64,000 bases of DNA from Candidatus Dormiibacter inghamiae (GCA_016464825.1 JAEKNQ010000059.1:1-64000), one strand, 5' to 3'. Positions 41,181-51,800 are shown, counted from the first letter of the stretch. Numbers and translations are program-made. The notes: generated by a model from the letters alone, not told the origin.

Positions 41181-42337
41181 AGCCTCTCCGCGAGCCAGTC
41201 GGAAAATTCGGTAGTAGCCATCGTCAGCTGGTCGCTCTGGCAGTGTTGGGCGCCGCCCTCAGCGGAAGTGAAGACCCGCAGGGTCTTGTCGGTCGAACCG
41301 CAGGCGGCGAGCAGCCGGTGCGCCACAGCGAGCGGTACCTGCTCGTCGTGCTCGCCATGGAGCAGCAGAAACGGACAGCGCATGCGCTCCACGACGCCCT
41401 CCAGGCGAAAATCACGAAGCTTCTCTAGGGCTTCCTCCACGGTGTCGACGCCGAGCACCCAGGAGATGTGGTGGCCGGGCACCGACAGGGAGCCGCTGAA
41501 GTTGGCGGCGACCCTCTCGGCCCAGGTCGCCTGATAATCCCAGATCGCTCCCCAGGCGACGCAGGCCTTGAAACGCTGCTCCAGTGACGCACAGCGGGCG
41601 GCGTAGTAGCCGCCCAGGCTGATCGCCAGCACGCCCACCCGTGACGCGTCGACGTCCGGCCGGGCCTCGAGGAAATCCAGGGCGGCCCCGCCCGCCACCT
41701 CGTAATCCAACCTGAGCGGGAGGCCGCGGAAGCGAATGCTCTCGCCGTTGCCCGGTCCGTCCACCAAGAGGCTGCTCACACCACGCCGGGCGAGCTCGGC
41801 GGCGCCTCGCAGGAAGCACATCTCCTTCGTGATGTCGAGGCCGTCGAAGTAAACGACGCAGGGCGGCCGGTCGCCACCGCCCTCGGCGTGGACCAGGTAG
41901 GCGGGCAACGACCCCGACCCGAACGGCACCTCGACGGCCTCCACTTGGGGACCGTCGGAGAGCTCCGCAAAGCGGTGGAAGGCGGCCACCGAATCGCGGT
42001 AGCACGCGAGGGCGACCTCGTCCTTGGGGGTGCGGAACCGCTCGCCAATCTGGAGGTAGGCGCACGCGCGGACGTAGGCGGCGGAGGCGGTCAGCCGGCG
42101 GCCGCAGCGCTCAGCCGTGACGGCGCGCTCGACGAGCCGATTCCCCAGCTCACGCCAGGTCTCGAACCAGGCCTCGTCGTCACCGACCCGGTCGCGCAGA
42201 CTCCGGCCGGCCTGGTCGGCCTCACCGAGATCCGAGCCGCCGTAAGGGGCGGCGCCGAGCACCAGGCTCATGGCGGCGGACCACCTGTAGTCCTGCGGGA
42301 AGTAGGCGAACCAGTCGCCGAATTTTGGCCGGCTCAC
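41177..42337 (-). CDS. Alpha/beta hydrolase with helical N-terminal domain (FrsA/DHPON-hydrolase-like)
   Basis: The 386-residue protein has about 130 N-terminal residues of mainly helical type (RLTASAAYVRACAYLQIGER), then a hydrolase core with PPCVVYFDGLDITKEMCFL, VDGPGNGES and the nucleophile motif VGVLAISLGGYYAARCASLE. Later come LLLHGEHDEQVPLAVAHRLL (Asp) and GGAQHCQSDQL (His). This layout resembles 2,6-dihydropseudooxynicotine hydrolase and FrsA-like esterases, which cleave C-C or ester bonds. It overlaps both neighbours by four bases within the Liv-linked operon. Confidence 0.85.
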   Translation of the reverse strand: MSRPKFGDWFAYFPQDYRWSAAMSLVLGAAPYGGSDLGEADQAGRSLRDRVGDDEAWFETWRELGNRLVERAVTAERCGRRLTASAAYVRACAYLQIGERFRTPKDEVALACYRDSVAAFHRFAELSDGPQVEAVEVPFGSGSLPAYLVHAEGGGDRPPCVVYFDGLDITKEMCFLRGAAELARRGVSSLLVDGPGNGESIRFRGLPLRLDYEVAGGAALDFLEARPDVDASRVGVLAISLGGYYAARCASLEQRFKACVAWGAIWDYQATWAERVAANFSGSLSVPGHHISWVLGVDTVEEALEKLRDFRLEGVVERMRCPFLLLHGEHDEQVPLAVAHRLLAACGSTDKTLRVFTSAEGGAQHCQSDQLTMATTEFSDWLAERL

Positions 42338-43071
42338 CCGGCGACGAAGGCTGTCCTGGCGGCCTCGACCTTCTGCTCGAACTCCTGCAACGAGAGCACC
42401 CAGCCCAGGCAGCGGGCGATGTTCTGTAGACCGAAATGGTGGAGGTCGTCGCCGTACATCGAGTGGACACCCTCAGCGACGACGATGGTGCGGAGGTCGC
42501 GATTGAGGGACTCGAAGGCGGCACACATGACGCAGGTGTTGGTGTTGATGCCGACGAGCACCACAGTGTCGACTCCGAGCTCATGCAGCGTGAGCTCGAA
42601 ATCTGTGTCGCGGTAGATGGAGAGGCGGCGCTTGGTGTTGATGACGATGTCGCCCGCAGCCGGCCCGAGTTCAGGCATCAGCTGAGTCTGGAGGGAGCCG
42701 ACGATGTTGTGCCGGCTGATGGTGCTCTCAAGTTCGGGGGTGAGCTGCTGTCTGGCTCCTTCGACCGCTGCCCAGAACGGGTTTCGCATCGGCTCCGAAG
42801 TGCCATCCGGGAGCACCCGGTTCTGGAGGATCACGTGCACCACCGGCATCCCCGCCGCCCGCGCCGTCTCGAGCAGGCGGGCCACCGACGCCACCACTGC
42901 TCGCGCCACCTCTGGCGCCACCGGCATCGTCGCCACCTCGGGGTCCAGGTGACCACGGTGGCAGTCGATGGTGACCACTGCTGTTCGCGCGGGCACCAGC
43001 GCGAGCCCGGCGTTGAGCGCTGCAGTCATCTGACTGCGGTCAACTGGGGCAGGGGCTTGGCCATTGTTCAT
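42334..43071 (-). CDS. Isochorismatase-type cysteine hydrolase
   Basis: The 245-residue protein shows the cysteine-hydrolase triad Asp36 (AVVTIDCHRGHLDP), Lys147 (VINTKRRLSIYRDTDFE) and Cys180 (VGINTNTCVMCAAFESLNRD), with the cis-peptide region before the Cys. Relatives include N-carbamoylsarcosine amidase, ureidoacrylate and biuret hydrolases, so cleavage of an N-carbamoyl or other amide is likely. AGGAGA precedes the ATG. Its stop overlaps the next hydrolase start by four bases, and a 40-base gap separates it from the aldo/keto reductase before it. Confidence 0.9.
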   Translation of the reverse strand: MNNGQAPAPVDRSQMTAALNAGLALVPARTAVVTIDCHRGHLDPEVATMPVAPEVARAVVASVARLLETARAAGMPVVHVILQNRVLPDGTSEPMRNPFWAAVEGARQQLTPELESTISRHNIVGSLQTQLMPELGPAAGDIVINTKRRLSIYRDTDFELTLHELGVDTVVLVGINTNTCVMCAAFESLNRDLRTIVVAEGVHSMYGDDLHHFGLQNIARCLGWVLSLQEFEQKVEAARTAFVAG

Positions 43072-43111
43072 CAGCGTGTCTCCTGCTAACTCGCTCGCAA
43101 GAAAGATGGGG

Positions 43112-44098
43112 TCAGACGTTGACCGAGGCCATCTGGGCCTCTGCGTAGCGCGTGCCGGCGCCCGAGCCTACTGGCAGGTCGCGGTCCAGTTTCGCCAGGT
43201 CGGCGGGCGAGAGCTCGACGTCGGCTGCGGCCAGGTTCTGCTCCAAGTAGCGCCGGCGCTTGGTGCCCGGGATCGGGACCAGGTCGTCGCCTTGGGCCAA
43301 TATCCACGCCAACGCCAGCTGGGCGGGAGTGCAGCCCTTCTCCTGCGCCATCGCCTGCAGGCGCCTGACCCGCTCCAGGTTGCGCTCCAGGTTCTCGCCC
43401 TGGAAACGGGGATGGTTGCGCCGGTTGTCGCTGGGCTCGAGCTTGTCGAAGCTCGTGACCTGGCCGGTCAGCAGCCCTCGCCCGAGAGGCGAGTACGGCA
43501 CATAGCTTAGGCCGAACTTGCGGCAGGTCGGCAGCAGATCGGCCTCCGGCTCCCGGTACCAGAGCGAGTACTCAGTCTGAAGGGCCGCGATTGGGTGGAC
43601 ACCAGCCGCCTTGCGGACGTTTTCGGGTCCGGCCTCCGAGAGCCCGAGGTGGCGAACCTTGCCCTGCTCGATCAGCCGCGCCATGGCGCCGACGGTCTCC
43701 TCGATAGGGACCGTCCGGTCCACTCGGTGCTGGTAGTACAGGTCGATCACGTCGACTTGGAGGCGGCGCAGGCTAGCCTCGCACGCCTCGGCCACGTAGT
43801 CGGGCCGACCGTTCACCCCAATAGGGCGGCCGTCAGGACCTACTACCTGGCCGAACTTGGTCGCGAGGACGACCTTGTCACGGATGCCCTTCAGCGCCCG
43901 CCCGACGAGCTCCTCGTTATGGCCCGCGCCGTACATGTCAGAGGTGTCGATGAAGTCGACCCCCAGCTCCACCGCCCTTCGGATGGTGGCCTCCGCCTCC
44001 GCCTCATCGGGCGCGCCGTATACACCCGACATCCCCATGCAGCCGAGGCCGATCTCAGCCACCCAAGGACCGCTCTTGCCGAGCTGCCGCCTTTCCAT
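43112..44098 (-). CDS. Aldo/keto reductase
   Basis: This 328-residue TIM-barrel oxidoreductase opens with [12 protein letters not shown]. Its catalytic Asp and Tyr lie in [20 protein letters not shown], Lys in [12 protein letters not shown] and His in [37 protein letters not shown] binds NADPH. It reduces or oxidises a carbonyl/alcohol in the cytoplasm. The start lies two bases after the livF stop, so it is co-transcribed with the transporter genes upstream and the amide hydrolases downstream. Confidence 0.92.
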   Translation of the reverse strand: MERRQLGKSGPWVAEIGLGCMGMSGVYGAPDEAEAEATIRRAVELGVDFIDTSDMYGAGHNEELVGRALKGIRDKVVLATKFGQVVGPDGRPIGVNGRPDYVAEACEASLRRLQVDVIDLYYQHRVDRTVPIEETVGAMARLIEQGKVRHLGLSEAGPENVRKAAGVHPIAALQTEYSLWYREPEADLLPTCRKFGLSYVPYSPLGRGLLTGQVTSFDKLEPSDNRRNHPRFQGENLERNLERVRRLQAMAQEKGCTPAQLALAWILAQGDDLVPIPGTKRRRYLEQNLAAADVELSPADLAKLDRDLPVGSGAGTRYAEAQMASVNV

Positions 44099-44100
44099 CC

Positions 44101-44804
<704 letters not shown>

Positions 44805-44805
<1 letters not shown>

Positions 44806-45584
44806 CAGCCGCCGGACCCCAGGTAGATCTCGCGGACGCGCTCGTCGGATTGGATGGACGCCGTTTTGCCGGCCGCCACAACCTTGCCGAAGTGGAGCAC
44901 GTGAATGCTTTCGACGACGTCGCGGACAAGCTCCATGTCGTGCTCAATCATGACGAGGGTTAGGTCCTGAGGCAGCCCTTTCAGCAGGGCTCGCATGCCG
45001 ACGCGCTCGCCCGGCGAGAGCCCCGCGCCCGGCTCGTCCAGCAGCAGAAGGCTTGGCTTCAGGGCGATCGCCAAGGCGACCTCCAGCTGACGGAGCTCGC
45101 CGTGCGAGAGGTCCGAGGCCAGGTTGTTCAGTCGGTCCTTCAGATCAAAGCGCTCAGCCAACTCCTGGACATCGTCAGCCTGCGCCTGGTAGGACTTCCA
45201 GGAGCGCAGCATGGAAAACTTGGCCTTCTTGAGGCCGTTTACCGCCAGCGTTAGGTTCTCGCGCACTGTCAGCGTCCCGAATGTGCGGGTGATCTGGTAG
45301 GTCCGCCCGAGGCCCATCTCGACGCGGTGGCGCGGTGACAGCTTCGTGATGTCCTTGCCGAAGAGGTCGATCCGCCCCTCGCTGGCGCCGAGCTCGCCGC
45401 TGATAACGTTGAACAGCGTGGTCTTGCCGGCGCCGTTCGGCCCGATGATCCCGTGCCGGGCGCCAGGGGCCACATCGAGAGTGACCTGAGAGACCGCCGT
45501 CACTCCCCCGAATCGCCGGCTGACGCCGGCCAAGCGGAGTGCAGCTGGGCCAGCGCCGTCGGTGGTGCGCTTGGGCGCCGTCAC
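44805..45584 (-). CDS. livG: Liv-type ABC transporter ATP-binding protein LivG
   Basis: The 259-residue ATPase has Walker A IIGPNGAGKTTLFNVISG, the LivG-specific GLGRTYQITRTFGTLTVREN, signature DLSHGELRQLEVALAI and Walker B LLLLDEPGAGLSPGE, with switch His in VMIEHDMELVRDVV. The GTG at 45584 has GGAGG directly against it, an unusually short spacing, so initiation may occur a few codons later. It lies 34 bases after livM. Confidence 0.94.
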
Positions 45585-45618
45585 CTCCGCAGCGGGATGC
45601 GGCTTGTCCCCGGCCGCC

Positions 45619-46659
45619 TCACTGACCTCCTTCGGTCGCTAGTGTCTCGAGGGTGGCCACGCTGGCGGGTCCAACCGGCGGCTCGGCCCCGTAGTGGACC
45701 GCGAGCCGGCGGACCGCTGACCGCAGTCCGCCCCATAGCCCCGTCCGGGCGAAGAGGACAGTGACCACGAAGATGATCCCCAACAACGTGACCCAGCGAC
45801 CGATATAGATGCTGACGAACTGCTGCATCAGGACTATCACTATGGCGCCCAGCACGGGGCCCCAGAGTGTCCCCAGGCCGCCGACGACGGCCATCTGAAC
45901 AACCGTGCCATTGTGGTTGAAGTCGATCATCGTCGGGCTGACGTAGAGGTTGAAGAAGGCGAATAGGATGCCCGCCACGCCGCCGAAGACGGCTGAGATG
46001 GTGAAGGCGAGGTACTTGTGCAGGACCACGTTGTAGCCGAGCGTGCGCATGCGCGCTTCGTTGTCCTTAATCCCTTGCAACGAGAGCCCGAACGGCGAGT
46101 GGACTATTGCCCATAGAATGGCAGCGCAGGCCATGACGATGGCGAGAACGAAGTAGTAGAACGCCCCGTTATCGGTAAGGTCTATCGGCCCTAGTGAAGG
46201 CCTGCCCGCCACCGGCAGGCCATTATCGCCGCCGCTCACCGCCACCCAGCGGAACGCCAGGCCCCAGACCAGCTGGCCGAGCGCGAGCGTGAGGATGACA
46301 AAGGTGATCTCCTTCACGCGCACTGCGACCAGCCCAAAGACTGCGGCGGTGACGGCCACCGCCCCTAGCGCCAAGCCGATGGCCGGGTACACGTCAAGTC
46401 CGTGGCTCAGCCCGAAGGCAACGCCGTAAGCGCCGACGCCGAGGAACGAGGCGTGGCCGAGTGACACCAGACCGGTGTAGCCGGCCAGCAAGTCGAGGCT
46501 CATGGCGAGCAGACCGTAGATGAGGACGCTGAGACCGAGGGAGACGTAGAAGCTGGAGCCGAGTTGGGGAATCGCGAGGCAGATCAGGACGACTACGACC
46601 AGCCCGCCGATCTGAGCGGCTCGGCCATGGCGGGAGACTAGGCGGACGAGGCTGCCCAT
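45619..46659 (-). CDS. livM: Liv-type ABC transporter permease LivM
   Basis: This 346-residue membrane protein has about nine hydrophobic segments. SLDLLAGYTGLVSLGHASFL and the ATPase-contact region LQGIKDNEARMRTLGYNVVL are typical of LivM, and GGLGTLWGPVLGAIVIVLMQ lies near the end. A hydrophilic C-terminal tail follows. The start shares one base with the livH stop (TGATG). It forms the channel with LivH. Confidence 0.93.
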   Translation of the reverse strand: MGSLVRLVSRHGRAAQIGGLVVVVLICLAIPQLGSSFYVSLGLSVLIYGLLAMSLDLLAGYTGLVSLGHASFLGVGAYGVAFGLSHGLDVYPAIGLALGAVAVTAAVFGLVAVRVKEITFVILTLALGQLVWGLAFRWVAVSGGDNGLPVAGRPSLGPIDLTDNGAFYYFVLAIVMACAAILWAIVHSPFGLSLQGIKDNEARMRTLGYNVVLHKYLAFTISAVFGGVAGILFAFFNLYVSPTMIDFNHNGTVVQMAVVGGLGTLWGPVLGAIVIVLMQQFVSIYIGRWVTLLGIIFVVTVLFARTGLWGGLRSAVRRLAVHYGAEPPVGPASVATLETLATEGGQ

Positions 46660-47519
46660 CAGTTCCCCGCCTTGCCGAACAGGCCCTGCGGACGCCAGAG
46701 CAGGATCAGCACCATCGGCGCGAACAGCGAGAAGTAGGCCAGGTCCGGGAAATAGGCCTTGCCGTAATTGTCGAGAAGTCCGACCACCAGACTGCCGACG
46801 ACGGCACCCTTGAGCGACCCCAGCCCGCCGACGATCACCACCACCAGCGCGAAGGTGAGGATCTCTGAGTCAGCGCCCGGGTAGAGGGTCAGCAGACTGG
46901 CTCCAAGTACGCCGGCGAGGCCAGCCAATACGGTGCCCAGGATGAAGACGGCGGTAAAGAGTCGATTGATGTCGATGCCCAGCGCGCTCACCATCTCACG
47001 ATTGTCCACGCCGGCTCGGATCATCGCACCCGCGCGGGTCCGGCCGAGCAGGAGGTAGAGCATCAGAGCCACGAGCACTGCCACGCCGAGGATCAGGAAG
47101 CGGCTGTTGGGATAGGTGATGCGACCGAGCTGGCTCGATTGGTCGAGGATGCCGGGCATGTGCACCGAAACCGGGTTACCGCCAAAGGCGGCCAGCGCCA
47201 GGTCACCCATGATGAAGGCAACGCCCATGGTTAGCAGGAGCTCGGGGATGGGCCGACCACGGAGGCTGCGCAGCAACCCACGCTCGAGCAGGACACCGAA
47301 GACCGCCATGCTGGCCATCCCGGCGATCAGCGCCAGAGCGAAGTTATGCGTCGCCTGCATGGTGATGTAACCGAAATAGCCTCCGAGCAGGTAAGTGGCG
47401 CCATGAGTGAGGTTGACAATGCGCATGAGCCCGAAGATGAGGGTGAAACCGCTGCCCAGCAGGAACAGGAGGCCGGCGTAGGTGATGCCGTTGAGGCTCT
47501 GCTGGATGAAGTTCTGCAC
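46659..47519 (-). CDS. livH: Liv-type ABC transporter permease LivH
   Basis: GTG 47519, eight bases after AAGGGAG, gives 286 residues (VQNFIQQSLNGITYAGLLFL); the frame is open to 47582. GLMRIVNLTHGATYLLGGYF, MIRAGVDNREMVSALGIDIN and GGLGSLKGAVVGSLVVGLLD are LivH hallmarks, with about eight membrane segments. It is the first gene of the minus-strand Liv and amide-hydrolase operon. No binding protein is in the operon itself; the LivJ proteins at 26841 or 58996 could serve it. Confidence 0.93.
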   Translation of the reverse strand: MQNFIQQSLNGITYAGLLFLLGSGFTLIFGLMRIVNLTHGATYLLGGYFGYITMQATHNFALALIAGMASMAVFGVLLERGLLRSLRGRPIPELLLTMGVAFIMGDLALAAFGGNPVSVHMPGILDQSSQLGRITYPNSRFLILGVAVLVALMLYLLLGRTRAGAMIRAGVDNREMVSALGIDINRLFTAVFILGTVLAGLAGVLGASLLTLYPGADSEILTFALVVVIVGGLGSLKGAVVGSLVVGLLDNYGKAYFPDLAYFSLFAPMVLILLWRPQGLFGKAGN

Positions 47520-47624
47520 GCTAAGCTCCCTTCCTTGGACTCCGAGGTCGCCGCGCTCCCCGCTCGCTACGAGGGCAAACACTAGCCGCCCGTGAGGCTA
47601 GCGTCAAACCCCACACTGCCTCGA

Positions 47625-47630
47625 TAGCAT
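47625..47630 (+). promoter_or_regulatory. -10 box for a leaderless alcohol dehydrogenase transcript
   Basis: TAGCAT is followed by six bases (AGCCGC) and GTG 47637, so transcription should begin at the start codon. The 117-base gap to livH (minus strand) must hold both divergent promoters. Confidence 0.45.
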
Positions 47631-47636
47631 AGCCGC

Positions 47637-48668
47637 GTGAGGGCACTGCGGATCGATACGTGGGGCGACCGGCCAGTCCTGCGGGAGCAATCGACACCCG
47701 AGCCCAGGCCAGGGGAGGTGCTCGTGGCCGTCGAGGCCTGTGGGGTCGGGCTGACGGTCCTGAACTGTATTGACGGGCACCTCGGCGCCGAGCCGGGAAA
47801 CCTGCCCCGCACTCCCGGCCACGAGCTGATCGGGACGGTCCTTGCCGTGGGCGTTGGGGTTCCCGCCGAGCGCATCGGTGAGCGCGTGGCGGCCTACTTC
47901 TATCTTTTCTGCGGCCGCTGCCCGGCCTGCCTCGCCGGTCTCGAGGATCGCTGCACCCGGAACGCGGGGTTCGTCGGCGTGGACCGCGACGGCGGGTACG
48001 GGGAGATGACCACACTCCCGGCGCGGAACACGATCCCCATAGGCGGCCTCGACCCGGTCAGCGCAACGGTGGTCCCTGACGCGGTCGCCACGCCCGTCCA
48101 CGTGGCCCGGCGTGCTGGGATCGCACCCGACACCCGGGTGGCGGTGATCGCCGCCGGCGGCGGTGTCGGCATGCACATGGTGCAGGTGGCCAGGGTCTAT
48201 GGCGGCGAGGTAGTGGGCCTCGACATCGACGCGGCCAAGCTGGCCTACCTGGCCGACGAGCTCGGCATCGAGGGGACCGATTCGAGCGACTTCCAGTCCG
48301 TGGCGCTGCCTGCGCACTGGAGAGGCTCGATCGACGTCGTGGTCGACCTCCTGGGCACCGCTGTCAGCCTGGACTGGTCCCTGCGAACACTGGGCATCGG
48401 GGGCCGCCTAGTGACGCTGACCACGTTCCCCGGTGTGGAGACCGCAGTGAGCCCCCGCGAGATGGTTTTCCGCGAACTCAGCCTCCTCGGCTCGCGCTAC
48501 GCCACCCGTGAAGAGGTCGGGCTGGCGGCAACCCTGGTTTCGACCGGCCGCGTGCGGCCGGTGATCGGCCGGCAGGTCGGCCCGGAGGAGGTGCTGTCGG
48601 TCCACGAAGACCTTCGGGCCGGCCGTCTGCTGGGCCGGGGCGCACTCGTCTGGCAACGTCCAGGATGA
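47637..48668 (+). CDS. Zinc-type alcohol dehydrogenase (MDR family)
   Basis: The 343-residue protein has VEACGVGLTVLNCIDGHLG, PRTPGHELIGTVLAVGVGV, structural zinc cysteines CGRCPACLAGLEDRC and the cofactor motif VIAAGGGVGMHMVQVARVYG. In the first motif the catalytic-zinc Cys is present, but the usual following D/S-D reads GLTV, so the zinc site may differ. It is divergent from livH and lies 64 bases before the M24 gene that begins the long plus-strand operon. Confidence 0.88.
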   Translation: MRALRIDTWGDRPVLREQSTPEPRPGEVLVAVEACGVGLTVLNCIDGHLGAEPGNLPRTPGHELIGTVLAVGVGVPAERIGERVAAYFYLFCGRCPACLAGLEDRCTRNAGFVGVDRDGGYGEMTTLPARNTIPIGGLDPVSATVVPDAVATPVHVARRAGIAPDTRVAVIAAGGGVGMHMVQVARVYGGEVVGLDIDAAKLAYLADELGIEGTDSSDFQSVALPAHWRGSIDVVVDLLGTAVSLDWSLRTLGIGGRLVTLTTFPGVETAVSPREMVFRELSLLGSRYATREEVGLAATLVSTGRVRPVIGRQVGPEEVLSVHEDLRAGRLLGRGALVWQRPG

Positions 48669-48732
48669 CATACTTAGCAGCGGCTGTTTCGGCTGAAGTA
48701 ACGTCAGGCGCCACGCGGAAATGGGAGACGGG

Positions 48733-50022
48733 ATGACTGACTACTCAACTACACCGACGGGTAAAGGGATGGACCTTTCCTTTCTCGACAAACCGCACGA
48801 GTGGGATCCACGGCGCACGTATAGCACGACCGGCACCGACTGGCAGGCGAGGGTGGACTTCGATCGGCTACGCCGCGATCGGCTGACGCGCGCCCGGATG
48901 ATGATGGAGAAATTCGATCTGGGCGCGATCGTCTGCTTCGTCGGCGAGAACGTTCGCTATATCACGAGCGTCTATCAGGGCAACTGGAAGAACAACATCT
49001 TCATCCGTTACTGCGTGCTGCCGCGGGGGGGCGATCCTGTCCTGTTCGAGACGGCCGGCTCGGACATGGAGTGCGCCAAGATCGACGCTCCCTGGCTAAA
49101 TGGCAACGTCCGCCCCGCCATCACGTGGAAGTGGGCAGAGACGGCGGAGACCATGATGGCCGACCGCATGGTGGCTTCGATCTACCGCGTGCTGGAGGAG
49201 CACAAGGTGACCAAGGAGAAGATCGCGGTCGACATGATGGATCCGTCTGCCAGTGCCGCCTTCGAACGCGCGGGACTGAATATCGTCAGCGCCGGACCAG
49301 CCATGTCGAGAGCCCGCGTCGTTAAGACGCCGGACGAGATCGAGTGCCTGAAGATCTCCTCGGCGATCGGGGACACCTCGTTTTGGAAGATCGAGCACGA
49401 GTGGCTAAAGCCTGGCGTGACCGAAGCCCACATCACTGCCAAGGTCAACGAGTACCTCTATGAGAAGGGCTTCGACTTCGTCTACGACATCATCGTCGCC
49501 TCAGGTGGCAACACCAGCCCCTACCGCCGGTGGCACACTGACAAGACGATCCGCCTCGGCGACCTGGTGATAATCGACCAGAACGCGATCGGCCCGGGCG
49601 GCTACTTCGTGGACTTCGTGCGCTGCTTCAAGGTCGGCGGCAACCTTTCGCCGCGCGAGAAGGATCTCTATAAGGAGTGCCACGAATCGATGTATGCGGC
49701 GATCGAGCAGATGAGGGCCGGCAACACTACGCGGGACGTAGCGGAAAAGTTGCCCGTATACGACGACGACGAGTACGGCACGGTGACGCTACAGCAGTTC
49801 GCCCACTCCATTGGGCTCTCGCTATACGAGGGCATGTGGATCTCGCGGGCGTACTCACTGCAGTACCCGGTGGAGCTCGAGGAAGGGATGTACTTCGCGG
49901 CCGAGACCTTCGCCGGTCACCCTGGCCTGGAGCAGACGGTCCGGCTGGAGGAGAACTTGCTGGTCACCAAGGACGGGCCCATCCTCTTCACCAAGTATCC
50001 GTTCTACGACGAGGCCCTCTGA
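48733..50022 (+). CDS. M24-family metallopeptidase-fold protein
   Basis: ATG 48733, after GGGAGACGGG, gives 429 residues; ATG 48721 is possible. The creatinase-type N-domain holds ENVRYITSVYQGNWKNN. The catalytic domain has Asp in LVIIDQNAIGPGGYFVDFVR (two Asp ligands), His in FAHSIGLSLYEG, Glu in YFAAETFAG and Glu in TVRLEENLLVTKDG. The C-terminal LFTKYPFYDEAL recalls M24-fold enzymes that are not peptidases, such as creatinase or the DMSP lyase DddP, so a C-N or C-S bond substrate is possible. Fourteen bases separate it from the next gene. Confidence 0.85.
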   Translation: MTDYSTTPTGKGMDLSFLDKPHEWDPRRTYSTTGTDWQARVDFDRLRRDRLTRARMMMEKFDLGAIVCFVGENVRYITSVYQGNWKNNIFIRYCVLPRGGDPVLFETAGSDMECAKIDAPWLNGNVRPAITWKWAETAETMMADRMVASIYRVLEEHKVTKEKIAVDMMDPSASAAFERAGLNIVSAGPAMSRARVVKTPDEIECLKISSAIGDTSFWKIEHEWLKPGVTEAHITAKVNEYLYEKGFDFVYDIIVASGGNTSPYRRWHTDKTIRLGDLVIIDQNAIGPGGYFVDFVRCFKVGGNLSPREKDLYKECHESMYAAIEQMRAGNTTRDVAEKLPVYDDDEYGTVTLQQFAHSIGLSLYEGMWISRAYSLQYPVELEEGMYFAAETFAGHPGLEQTVRLEENLLVTKDGPILFTKYPFYDEAL

Positions 50023-50035
50023 GCAGACCGAGCCG

Positions 50036-51019
50036 ATGAGGGTTCTGGTCACGGACCAGGTGTTCGGCGGGATTGAGATCGAGCGATCGATACTCGAGCC
50101 CGCCGGCGTGACCCTGGTAGAGGCTCCATCTGCCGACGAAGCTACGCTCGCGCGCCTGGCCAAGGGTAGCGTCGGCCTGCTCGTGTGCTACGCCCCCATC
50201 ACCGACGCCGTTCTGGAGGCGGCGGCGCCCGACTGCCGGGTGGTCGCCCGGTACGGCATCGGCTACGACAACGTACCAGTGGCGACCGCCACCCGTTTAG
50301 GCATGACGGTGACCAACGTCCCCGACTACTGCCTGGACGAGGTCGCCGATCACACCATGGCCTTGCTGCTGGCTGCGGCTCGCCGCATCGTCGATCTGTC
50401 GAGCGCGGTGCGGGCTGGCCAGTGGTCGGTGCCCAAGTCCGGCATCCACCGGCTGCGTGGGCGCCGGCTGGCGCTGCTCGGTTTGGGCAGGATCGGGGGC
50501 CGGGTCGCCGAGCGGGCCGCAGCGTTCGGCCTCGATGTGGTCTTCTTCGACCCCTTTCTGAGCCGGATCGCGGCGGCCCCGGCCCGTCGGGTCGAGACCC
50601 TTGACGAGGCGATCGGCGAGGCGGACTTCATCAGCCTTCACGCCCCGCTCAACGCCGGGAATCGGGGGCTAATCGGGCCGGCTAGCATCGCCCTGATGCG
50701 GCGCGCGCCGCTGATCATCAATACTGCCCGCGGCGGTTTGGTCGATCTCGCTGCCGTCCGCGAGGCGCTGGACTCGGGCCGCGTCGGCGGCGTGGCGCTC
50801 GACGTGACCGACCCTGAGCCGCTTCCTGGCGATCACCCACTGCGCCAACACCCGCTTGCGCTGATCACACCGCACGCCTCCTTCTACTCCGCGGAGGCCC
50901 AGGACGATCTCCAGCGGCGGGCAGCCGAGGAGATCCTGCGCAGCATCCGAGGAGAGTCCCCCCGCTGCCCGGTCAACCCGGAAGTTCTCCAAGGCAGGGA
51001 GTTGAGGGCAGATGGCTGA
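50036..51019 (+). CDS. D-isomer-specific 2-hydroxyacid dehydrogenase
   Basis: ATG 50036 gives 327 residues. VARYGIGYDNVPVATATRLG is the substrate-domain signature, LALLGLGRIGGRVAERAAAF binds NAD(P), and the catalytic Arg (IINTARGGLVDL), Glu (DVTDPEPLPG) and His (LITPHASFYS) are all present. It interconverts 2-hydroxy and 2-keto acids, phosphoglycerate dehydrogenase-like but without a regulatory domain. It lies 13 bases after the M24 gene and overlaps the SDR start by eight bases. Confidence 0.9.
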   Translation: MRVLVTDQVFGGIEIERSILEPAGVTLVEAPSADEATLARLAKGSVGLLVCYAPITDAVLEAAAPDCRVVARYGIGYDNVPVATATRLGMTVTNVPDYCLDEVADHTMALLLAAARRIVDLSSAVRAGQWSVPKSGIHRLRGRRLALLGLGRIGGRVAERAAAFGLDVVFFDPFLSRIAAAPARRVETLDEAIGEADFISLHAPLNAGNRGLIGPASIALMRRAPLIINTARGGLVDLAAVREALDSGRVGGVALDVTDPEPLPGDHPLRQHPLALITPHASFYSAEAQDDLQRRAAEEILRSIRGESPRCPVNPEVLQGRELRADG

Positions 51020-51800
51020 GACAGCGATCGAGATGGTTCCCACCTACCCCGACTTGGCCGGTAAGGTCGCGGTCGTCACGGGTGGCTCTAAGGGCATCGG
51101 TTCCGCGACCTGCAGGCTGCTCGCGGCCAACTGCGTAAGAGTGGCGGTTGTGGGCCGCGACCAGGGCGCGATCGATAAGGTCGTGCAGTCGATCACGTCC
51201 GAGACCGCGCCCGCGATCGGCGTCAGCGCCGACATGGTCAGCTACGAGGACACCGAACGCATGCGGCAGCAAGTGGAAGCCGAGCTCGGGCCGGTGGACA
51301 TCCTGGTCCCTTTCGCGGGCGGTTTCGGCCGCCACACCCCGATCCAGGACATCACCGAGGAGGAGTGGCGGTTCGTCATCGACTCCAACCTCACCTCGAC
51401 CTTCTTCACCTGCAAGTCGTTCCTGCCCGGGATGATGGAGCGGCGGCGGGGCTCCGTCATCACGATGGCCTCAAACGCCGCTCGGATCCTGGATATCCCG
51501 CTCACCGCCTCGTACGCGGCGGCCAAGGCTGGAATCGTGATGTTCACGCGCCACGTCGCCAAGGAGGTCGGGCCGCACGGCGTTCGCGTCAACTGCGTGG
51601 CGCCCGCCACCACCATGTCAGAACGCGTGGAGCGCCTACTGAGTGCGGAAAGGATCCAGGAGCTTGCCGAGCTCGCCCCGCTGAAGCGGTTTGGTCAGCC
51701 GGAGGACACCGCCCTCGCCACCCTCTTTCTTGCCTCGGACGCATCGTCGTGGATCACCGGGATCACGATCGACGTGGCGGGGGGGCGGGTCATGCTTTGA
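51012..51800 (+). CDS. Short-chain dehydrogenase/reductase
   Basis: The 262-residue protein has cofactor motif VAVVTGGSKGIGSATCRLLA, the NAG-equivalent VPFAGGFGRHTPIQ, catalytic Ser in VITMASNAARI and Tyr/Lys in TASYAAAKAGIVMFTRHVA. The C-terminal SSWITGITIDVAGGRVML is the family's usual end. The NAD or NADP preference is not clear. It overlaps both its neighbours, placing it in a pathway with the 2-hydroxyacid and alcohol dehydrogenases. Confidence 0.9.
   Translation: MAETAIEMVPTYPDLAGKVAVVTGGSKGIGSATCRLLAANCVRVAVVGRDQGAIDKVVQSITSETAPAIGVSADMVSYEDTERMRQQVEAELGPVDILVPFAGGFGRHTPIQDITEEEWRFVIDSNLTSTFFTCKSFLPGMMERRRGSVITMASNAARILDIPLTASYAAAKAGIVMFTRHVAKEVGPHGVRVNCVAPATTMSERVERLLSAERIQELAELAPLKRFGQPEDTALATLFLASDASSWITGITIDVAGGRVML

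Noticed and set aside
40212-41534. A 440-codon plus-strand open frame
   Set aside because: It is antisense to the dihydroorotase-like and FrsA-like genes, both with complete active sites; its composition is Gly/Arg/Ser noise.
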